Part shown: positions 57,400 to 64,000 of the stretch, in pieces
How positions within the stretch are numbered: the first letter of the stretch is position 1
How the letters are laid out: each line of letters starts with the position of its first letter
Source of the DNA: Ridgeia piscesae
Taxonomy: Eukaryota > Annelida > Polychaeta > Sabellida > Siboglinidae
DNA length: 64,000 bases
Direction: 5' to 3'
Assembly: GCA_025642075.2 (NCBI GenBank)
Contig: JAODUO010000430.1
Location: forward strand, 172,001 to 236,000
Translations under genes and position numbers: made by a program
The notes under the pieces: generated by a model
Told to the model about the DNA's origin: nothing
What the model saw: only the letters and a program-made list of their open reading frames with translations
Database searches by the model: none

Positions 57400-60300
57400 G
57401 TATGGTATTAATTGAAGTCTAAACAATTAAGTCTAAGCAACTTATTGACTGTACAAGTACAACCTTACACACAACTTGTCACAGCATACACACAACGCTG
57501 TTGAGTATAATTGCTGCAAAATTGTCCAACTTCGAACTTAGTCCAACTTCAAAACGAAGTCGAAGTCAGACGATGTAGCCTTTTACAGTCTTGGTCTCGG
57601 TAGACACACATCACATGGAATGATAGATAAAGGTTCTTAACAAACAACGGCATTAACGAAAAGCCAGAGGCTTCAAATTCAGGTCACATGACTGATGTAT
57701 ATTGCAGATTGAACTGCTAAAAGCTTGCGAACTGGTAAGAAGTGGTTCCGGATCAGGATTTTTACAATCCACCAGATGTCGCTTGCATCGCAATAATTGT
57801 TTGAAATATAATTTTACTTATTTCCAAATATGTGTGCTTTAGCAAACAAATGACATAAATTGGTATTATTAAAATATTTACTATGCTTATATAGTGTCGA
57901 CTGTATAAAAACACTTAGTTTGCCTTTGTGATGGAATAATTAACTCTTTATGCTTATGTGGCATTCTTCAAGCACCACATTATAGCAGGACTCTGTCAAT
58001 GTATGAAATAATAATTTGCACCTTTCTCGTTACTCTGGTTTCTCTTCAGCCCACGTATAAATCTTTCGCCTTTTACTAAAGATTTCCGTGGAGAGGAACA
58101 TTACAATGAGTCTATAGACCAATTTTTCGAGCCCTGTCTTATGTCAGGGCAACAAACACAAAGATATCATTCCTTCTTTACTCAACTGAAAAGTTTAGGA
58201 CTTTGATTCCTGGTATACTTATTGGTGTTGAATAATCAGACCCCAAAGTTGTACAAGTTCAGGATGGGGTAATGCTAACAACAGCCGCACCTCTCTTGAT
58301 ACAGTTATTTCCATATGTGGGTGTATGCTGGCAGCTTCACTTAGGAGCAATGCAGCTATTGCATATTGACGTTTATACAGCAATGAAGTTAGAATTTTCA
58401 GAATTTGTTCGTCATGTGTTGAAAACACTGTCTCTCATTAGACATTTCTCAACTTCTAGTGTCACTGTTCTAATGGGAATTGTCACATATGTATCATTTA
58501 TTCGTGTAAGGAAGATAAAATGTCTGACAATGTCCACCTGCTTGTTAATTTCTATACGATTATTGTATTGAATACTTGTGTTTTACTGCTTACAGACTGG
58601 CCCAGTTATTCCAAGACTTGTTCCTTCAAGTTTCAATGATATCATTGGCTGTACAAGTACAACCTTGCACACAACTTGTCAAAATATACACACAACACTG
58701 TTGAGTATAATTGCTGCAAAATTGTCCAACTTCAAAACAGAGTCGAAGTCAGATGACGTAACCTTTTATTTGGTCTAGGTAGACACATATCACATGAAAT
58801 GATGGATAAAGGTTCATAATAACGGCATTAACGAAAAGCCAGAGGCTTCAAATTCAGGTCAAATGACTCATGTGTATTGCAGATTGAACTGGTAAAAGCT
58901 TGGCAACTGGTAAGAAGCGGTTTGGGATAAGGATTTTTTTACAATCCACCAGATGGCGCTTACATCACATAATTTTTTTGAAATATCATTTTACTTATTT
59001 CCAAATATATATGCTTTAGCAAACAAATGACTAAAATTGGTATTATTAAAATATTTTACTATGGTTATGTAGTGACGACTGTATCAACACACTTAATTTC
59101 CCTTTGTGATGGAATAATATTTTAACTCTTTATGCATACATGGCATTCTACAAGCACCATATTATGGCATGACTCTGCCAATGCATGTAGTAATAACTTG
59201 GCCAGTGTTCTGTACTCTGGTTTCTCTTCGGCCCACGTATAAATCTTTCGCCTTTTACTAAAGATTTCCGTGGAGAGGAACATTACAATGAGTCTATAGA
59301 CTAATTTTTCGAGCCCTGTCTTATGTCAGGGCAACAAACACAAAGATATCATTCCTTCTTTACTCAACTGAGAAGTTGTCTAGTGTGGGCCCATACTAGG
59401 TTGCACTTGGATCTTTGGCCTCTGGTATACCTATTAGCAATACCACATAACATTATTCAGTTATTTACTTATCCAATGGACAAATTGAATAACCAGACAC
59501 CATAGTTTTACTACAAGTTCAGAATGGGGTAATGCTAACAACAGCCGCATCTCTCTTGTTCCAGTTATTTCCATATGTGGGTGTATGCTGGCAGCTTCAC
59601 TTAGTTAGGAACAATGCAGCTATTGGACATTGATGTTTACACAGCAATGAAGTTAGCATTTTCAGAATTTGTTCGTCATGTGTTGAAAACACTATCTCTC
59701 ACTAGATATTTCCCAACTTCTAGTGTCACTGTTCTAATGGGAATTGTCACATATGTATCATTTACTCATATAAGGAAGATAAAATATCTGACAATGTCCA
59801 CCTGCTTGTTAATTTCTTGTTTAAAAATATCTCCAGCGTTGACATCTCATGGGAAGTATTTATACGCATTTTAAAATAAACTATTCTATATAAATACAGT
59901 GGTTTATACGATTATTGTATTGAATAAATTGTGTTTTACTGCTTACAGACTGGCCCAGTTATTCCAATGCCTGTTCATTCAAGTTTCAATGACATCATTG
60001 GCTGTACAAGTTCAACCTTACACACAACTTATCAATATATACACACAACACTGTTGAGTATAATTGATGCAAAATTATCCAACTTCAAAACAAGAGTCGA
60101 AGTCAGACGATGTAGCCTTTTATTTGGTCTAGGTAGACACATACACATGAAATGATGGATAAAGGTTCATAACAACAGCATTAATGAAAAGCCAGAGGCT
60201 TCAAATTCAGGTCAAATGACTCGATCATATGTATTGCAGATTGAACTGGTAAAAGCTTGGCAACTGGTAAGAAGCGGTTTTGGTTTAGGATTTTTTAAAT

Positions 60301-63300
60301 AATCCACCAGATGGCGCTTACATCACATACATTGTTTGAAATATAATTTTACTTATTTCCAAATATATGTGCTTTAGCAAATAAATGACTTAAATTGGTA
60401 GTATTAAAAGGTTTACTATGCTTATTTACTGTTGACTGTATCAGCACACTTAGTTTGCCTTTATGACAGAATAATTAACTCTTTATGTTTATGTGGCATT
60501 CTACAAGCACCACATTATAGCAGGACTCTGTCAATGTATGAAATAATAATTTGCACCTTTCTCGTTACTCTGGTTTCTCTTCAGCCCACGTATAAATCTT
60601 TCGCCTTTTACTAAAGATTTCCGTGGAGAGGAACATTACAATGAGTCTATAGACCAATTTTTCGAGCCCTGTCTTATGTCAGGGCAACAAATACAAATAT
60701 ATCATTCCTTCTTTACTCAACTGAGAAGTTCTGAAGTGCATTGCACTTGGATCTTTGCCCTCTGATATACCTATTATCATAAAAAATTTCAGTTATTTAC
60801 TCTATCCAATGGACAAATTGAATAATCAGACACCAAGGTTGTACTACAAGTTCAGAGTGGAGAATGGTGACAACAGCAATTTCTTGTGTTAAAAAAATCT
60901 TCAGCATTGACATCTCATGGGGAGTAATTATATGCATTTTAAAATAAACTCTGTTCTATATAAATACAGTGGTCTGTATGATTATTGTATTGAATAAATT
61001 GTCTTGTTGCTTTCAGACTGGCCCAGTTATTCCAATGCCTGTTCCATCAAGTTTCAATGACATCACAACTGACAGGAAACTACAACACTTTGTCGGCTGG
61101 GCATGGTATGATCGAGAATTCTATGCAGCCTCCGACTGGGAGAACAAGAGGGTCGTGCTGCGTATAGACAGTGCACATTACAACACAATAGTGGTGAGTG
61201 GCCTTTAGCAAACACAGTACCATTACTTCAACATACCACCCACATTCCATAGGTAATGTACGTACCATTAATCAATAAAAAGATGAATTTTTAAAATTCT
61301 GGATTGATAACAATAGTCATAAACTGAAGCAGACTTGTAAGTTTACAGAATTTGGTTTAATAAAATAAAATATTTCTTTGTAGTCTGGTTGCTTCTTACA
61401 TCTTTTGTTCAGGATTCTATATCAGTCACACGTATATGGCTAGCATATGGTCGATTTACTTGTCACATAATGGATCAGGCTTCCTGATGTTCTGTTCTGT
61501 TCTGTTCTGTTCTGTTCTGTTCTGTTCTGTTCTGTTCTGTTCTGTTCTGTTCTGTTCTGTTCTGTTCTGTTCTGTTCTGTTCTGTTCTGTTCTGTTCTGT
61601 TCTGTTCTGTTCTGTTCTGTTCTGTTCTGTTCTGTTCTGTTCTGTTCTGTTCTGTTCTGTATATGACGTGGTCCCTTTGGCAGTGGGTGAATGGTCAACA
61701 CGTAATGCACCACGAAGGTGGACATCTACCTTTTGAAGAGATGGTCAATCCGTACCTGAAGTTTGGTCAAGCCAACTGGGTTACTGTTGCCGTTAACAAC
61801 ACCCTTACTCCTCACACCCTGCCGCCAGGGAGCATCGAGTACATGACAGACAAAAACAAGTGGGTGTTATTGTGACTATATTTTGTAGTTATTTTAGAAT
61901 AATGTTTAACTATATTTAACATGGTAAATCTTGTTTCTTACTTTCTTACCATGATGACATCTGAGAAAGAGTGACATTGGCTTGTCATGAATTAATAATT
62001 CATAATTTCTAATATACCTAATATACTCATCCACTCTTGTCAGATAACATCAATAAATTATTTATGCTTGCTTACATATGTCTTCTTACTGCATATTCTA
62101 TTATTTAGAAGGTCTACAAAATGATGATGAAGGAACGGACTTTATTTCAGCAACTGCCACTTATGCATTACTTGTATCAATGAACACAAAATGTTGTGAA
62201 ATGGTAAAAGAAGTACACTACTGCCAATGGTTATTATTTTAGTTACTTTATTTTGAACTGGTGCATATTCTTATAACTAATCAATGAACTCTTGATGAAG
62301 TTCTGCTCTCTAATCTTTGGACTACCTGGCAGTACATGCATAAACATGCATTAACGTATGTTTACATATAATAAAAGTCTCTTGGCATCACAAAGTAATG
62401 TTATTTATAACTATTTTCTCTAATAAAACCAATCGTTGAACATTTGTGGCATACATGTCACCTGTACTTCAGTACAATACAGGGCATGAAAAGAGAATAG
62501 GCTGTTTTTATCTGATGAAAAATAAAATGTTTTCAGTACACCTGAAATATTAGATTATGTTATATGTACATGCACATATTTTTGTTTAATTATTATAAAC
62601 TATGTTATGAATTGATTTAATTTACAATGGTATAGAAATAACAATTCATCAACATATTATTGCAGGTATCCGCCTGGCTATTTTGTGCAAAACTTTGAGT
62701 TTGACTTCTTCAACTATGCTGGCATCCACAGACGTGTGCGTCTGTATACAACACCGAAAGTTTACATCAATGACATCACCATAACATCCCGCTTTGAAGG
62801 CAGCACTGGCTAGTATATATTTTGTTTCTTGGATTGTCAGATGGAACAGTAGACGTACCTGGTAAATATTCCATTAGACACAGCTGAGAATATTTTGAAA
62901 TCTAATTATCCAATTTGCAATGACATGTTAAATATGAATCAGAATTGTCACTTTGTGTGATTTTTCTGTTGCATAAGCATCACGATTGTAACTCTAGCGA
63001 CATAGTTTGCTGTTTTTTCTCTAGAATTAGGATGGTATTGAACTTATTTAATTTACTTTGGTAAAATGTTCTTGTGTTTCATGAATCAAAATAATATTAA
63101 AGTGTTGATAAACAGCATCAAATTTACGCCATAAAAAAGAAAAGAAATGCTTTTGATGATCAACAAATTCACAGGCCATGCGATACATCAAGAATGAGAA
63201 TTAAGCACACAAGTGTTTTAAAATGTGCAAAGAAACATTTTCATGAATGGATTATAAAATATATGATTATAAAGTATGCAGTTTGAGAAAACTGTCACCA

Positions 63301-63544
63301 CTTTTGATAATGTTACACTGTACACCATAAACATAGGTTTTTCTGTACAGGTTATGTCCAGTATGATGTGAAGTTTGGCGGCTTGGGAAATAAAACATAC
63401 CCGTTTGTTGAAATTCTGGATCGGAACGGAGACACTGTAGCTAAAGGTGTCAGTTTGTCAGGGACTCTACACATTCCCAGTGTCACCCCGTGGTGGCCCT
63501 ACTCCATGAGCAAGGACAGTGCTGGATATCTGTACACCCTGAAG
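57187..63544 (+). CDS. GUSB: Beta-glucuronidase (GUSB), 5' part
   Basis: Lysosomal glycosidase (GH2) removing beta-D-glucuronate from glycosaminoglycans. Coding exons 57187-57399, 61017-61193, 61684-61859, 62666-62808 and 63351-63544; the gene continues past the window. Seen: a signal peptide (hydrophobic [12 protein letters not shown], residues about 10-21), then the sugar-binding jelly-roll domain: [93 protein letters not shown], and the start of the Ig-like domain ending [19 protein letters not shown]. All match vertebrate GUSB in order. The TIM-barrel with the two catalytic Glu is not in the window. Introns 1 and 2 and the donor after exon 4 are unusual (see findings). Confidence 0.97.
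57969..57990 (+). promoter_or_regulatory. PSE-like element of U5 copy 1
   Basis: caagcaccacattatagcag, 61 to 40 bp before the U5 start. The same block at the same spacing precedes copies 2 (59151-59172) and 3 (60504-60525) and is the best conserved upstream block. No TATA at -30, as expected for Pol II snRNA genes. Confidence 0.6.
58030..58152 (+). ncRNA. RNU5: U5 spliceosomal snRNA, copy 1
   Basis: U5 snRNA, core of the U4/U6.U5 tri-snRNP, which holds the two exons at the spliceosome centre. Seen: 5' stem start tactctggtttctcttcag, invariant loop 1 gccttttac (58068-58076) closed by AAATCTTT/AAAGATTT, internal-loop strand ccgtggagaggaac, Sm site aatttttcg (58121-58129), and a 3' hairpin GCCCTG/CAGGGC with loop tcttatgt (58131-58150). 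About 123 nt (human 116). Ends are approximate. Confidence 0.97.
58596..58644 (+). pseudogene. GUSB: Decoy fragment of GUSB exon 2, copy 1
   Basis: Acceptor tactgcttacag followed by 49 nt like exon 2 ([16 protein letters not shown]), then a break to the next repeat unit. No matching exon end or donor. About 7 changes from the real exon. Confidence 0.85.
59151..59172 (+). promoter_or_regulatory. PSE-like element of U5 copy 2
   Basis: caagcaccatattatggcat, same spacing (-61 to -40) as in the other copies, 3 differences. Confidence 0.55.
59212..59334 (+). ncRNA. RNU5: U5 spliceosomal snRNA, copy 2
   Basis: Same structure as copy 1, with two changes seen inside the RNA: cttcagccc > cttcggccc in the first stem, and agaccaat > agactaat just before the Sm site. 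Loop 1, Sm site and 3' hairpin unchanged, so it may still work. Upstream sequence is more diverged than in copies 1 and 3. Confidence 0.95.
59949..59997 (+). pseudogene. GUSB: Decoy fragment of GUSB exon 2, copy 2
   Basis: Acceptor tactgcttacag plus 49 nt nearly the same as exon 2 ([16 protein letters not shown]); then repeat unit 3 starts. No donor at the right place. Confidence 0.85.
60504..60525 (+). promoter_or_regulatory. PSE-like element of U5 copy 3
   Basis: Identical to the copy 1 block, -61 to -40. Confidence 0.6.
60565..60687 (+). ncRNA. RNU5: U5 spliceosomal snRNA, copy 3
   Basis: By eye identical to copy 1 over the RNA and the 60 bp before it. Downstream it differs (aatacaaatatatc, against aacacaaagatatc in copies 1 and 2), so a 3'-end signal there may be altered. 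Sense orientation within GUSB intron 1. Confidence 0.97.
61017..61193 (+). CDS. GUSB: GUSB exon 2
   Basis: 177 nt, acceptor ttgctttcag and donor GTG|GTGAGT, phase 0. [16 protein letters not shown] then [12 protein letters not shown] and [16 protein letters not shown]. Confidence 0.96.
61486..61660. repeat. (TTCTG)n pentanucleotide, about 34 copies
   Basis: Perfect pentamer array in GUSB intron 2, ending 23 bp before the exon 3 acceptor; on the sense strand it is U-rich. Confidence 0.97.
61684..61859 (+). CDS. GUSB: GUSB exon 3
   Basis: 176 nt, acceptor cctttggcag and donor [29 protein letters not shown] ... [20 protein letters not shown]. Two bases of a Lys codon remain for exon 4. Confidence 0.96.
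61860..62665 (+). other. GUSB intron 3, nothing recognised
   Basis: AT-rich intron without an element that I can identify. Confidence 0.6.
62666..62808 (+). CDS. GUSB: GUSB exon 4 (apparent GC donor)
   Basis: 143 nt, acceptor atattattgcag. [20 protein letters not shown] then [16 protein letters not shown] and SRFEGST. Only an end at 62808 (CTG|GCTAGT) keeps phase with exon 5 (GYVQYDVKF); the nearby GT at 62813 would give a stop or the wrong frame. Confidence 0.9.
62809..63350 (+). other. GUSB intron 4
   Basis: 542-bp intron with the non-canonical GC start; no element recognised. Confidence 0.6.
63351..63544 (+). CDS. GUSB: GUSB exon 5
   Basis: 194 nt, acceptor tttctgtacag and donor [19 protein letters not shown] ... 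[25 protein letters not shown], the Ig-like domain. Confidence 0.95.
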
Positions 63545-63555
63545 GTAAGGTACTT

Positions 63556-63706
63556 TACGGAGTGGCAAAGTGGCATAATGGTTAGAGGATTGGAGTTTGA
63601 GTTGAAAAATTCAAAATTTAAATGTACATGTTGCCATTTAAAATCTTGGGCATTGATCACTCCAAGTTGTCGGTGCATGGATGAGTACCTGGCTATAGAC
63701 AGAGGT

Positions 63707-63762
<56 letters not shown>

Positions 63763-63900
63763 TGATAGTCTTCATGTCGTAATTACAGCATGGCTGAATA
63801 CCTCCCAGAGGATTCAAGATAGGATTCAGTTGAACAGGTCTCCCAGGGAATAATGGTGATCAATTGCTTTAAGCATCGTAAGAAATGTTTACAGCATCAT
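63556..63900 (+). mobile_element. tRNA-derived SINE (family A) carrying a TA microsatellite
   Basis: A-box-like gtggcataatggttagagga, middle gatgagtacctggctataga and ggtggatatat, then (ta)n at 63711-63760, then tggctgaatacctcccagag, gttgaacaggtctcccaggg and ttgctttaagcatcg. The TA tract sits where other copies have ggtggatat(g/t)t. Confidence 0.65.
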
Positions 63901-64000
63901 TTAGAACCTTTACTGCGGTTAAACAGTTGAATGGCAGACCCTGTTGGTGTAATTAATTTGATTTGTAATTAATAAGATTTGTAATATGTGAATAAATTCA

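Larger units (their letters stand above)
57449..61065 (+). repeat. Tandem triplication in GUSB intron 1 (1.2-1.35 kb units)
   Basis: Units start at about 57449, 58646 and 59999, each opening with ctgtacaagt(a/t)caacctt and cacacaactt. Each contains one U5 gene at the same offset (561-579 bp) and ends with the GUSB exon 2 acceptor and the first 49 nt of exon 2. Only the third unit runs on into a full exon 2. Units 1 and 3 are alike around U5; unit 2 is the most diverged there. Confidence 0.94.

Noticed and set aside
58272..58571. Frame of 99 codons after U5 copy 1 (repeated at 59614-59874)
   Set aside because: Repeats with the triplication unit but with frame changes between copies; no domain; intronic.

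Overview
This is a eukaryotic, animal window: AT-rich, long introns with consensus splice sites, spliced genes whose homologues are conserved in bilaterians, tRNA-derived SINEs, CR1/Jockey-like LINE tails and very many micro- and minisatellites. The gene set and repeat style suggest an invertebrate, most likely a lophotrochozoan such as a mollusc; that species-level guess is inference only.

Five protein genes can be assembled exon by exon with matching reading phases. (1) KIF16B (sorting-nexin kinesin), + strand, 3' end only, exons from 1439 to a stop at 9361. (2) STYX pseudophosphatase, - strand, complete, 11 coding exons from 43320 down to 17685. (3) A C6orf120/UPF0669-type secreted protein, + strand, one coding exon at 47463-47972. 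(4) AVEN, - strand, complete, 5 coding exons from 57023 down to 50430. (5) Lysosomal beta-glucuronidase GUSB, + strand, first 5 coding exons from 57187 to 63544, leaving the window on the right. AVEN and GUSB are head to head with 163 bp between start codons. Intron 1 of GUSB holds three tandem U5 spliceosomal snRNA genes (58030, 59212, 60565), each with an identically placed PSE-like block.

Region by region: 1-9361 KIF16B end, with MITE and SINE copies, a 40-bp minisatellite, a 21-bp minisatellite and a 546-bp GT tract; 9362-17684 3' flanks, a fold-back MITE and a 2.3-kb pyrimidine-rich minisatellite; 17685-43320 STYX with a 32-bp array, a 401-bp duplication, purine and CA tracts, a 24-bp array, a 42-bp array and LINE tails; 43321-47462 a decayed LINE with an internal deletion; 47463-50429 the C6orf120-type gene converging on AVEN; 50430-57023 AVEN with a 41-bp array, SINEs, a decayed Gypsy-like gag region and a LINE tail; 57187-64000 GUSB.

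The most unusual pattern is that several tandem duplications start inside an exon and carry a splice site plus a small piece of exon: STYX exon 5 (42 bp, about 11 copies), STYX exon 10 (401 bp, 2 copies), GUSB exon 2 (1.2-1.35 kb, giving the three U5 genes and two decoy exon fragments), and probably both ends of the KIF16B PX exon (40-bp array at its acceptor, 21-bp array at its donor). Apart from shared location the genes have no evident common pathway; STYX, KIF16B, AVEN and GUSB act in signalling, endosome transport, apoptosis control and lysosomal glycan breakdown.
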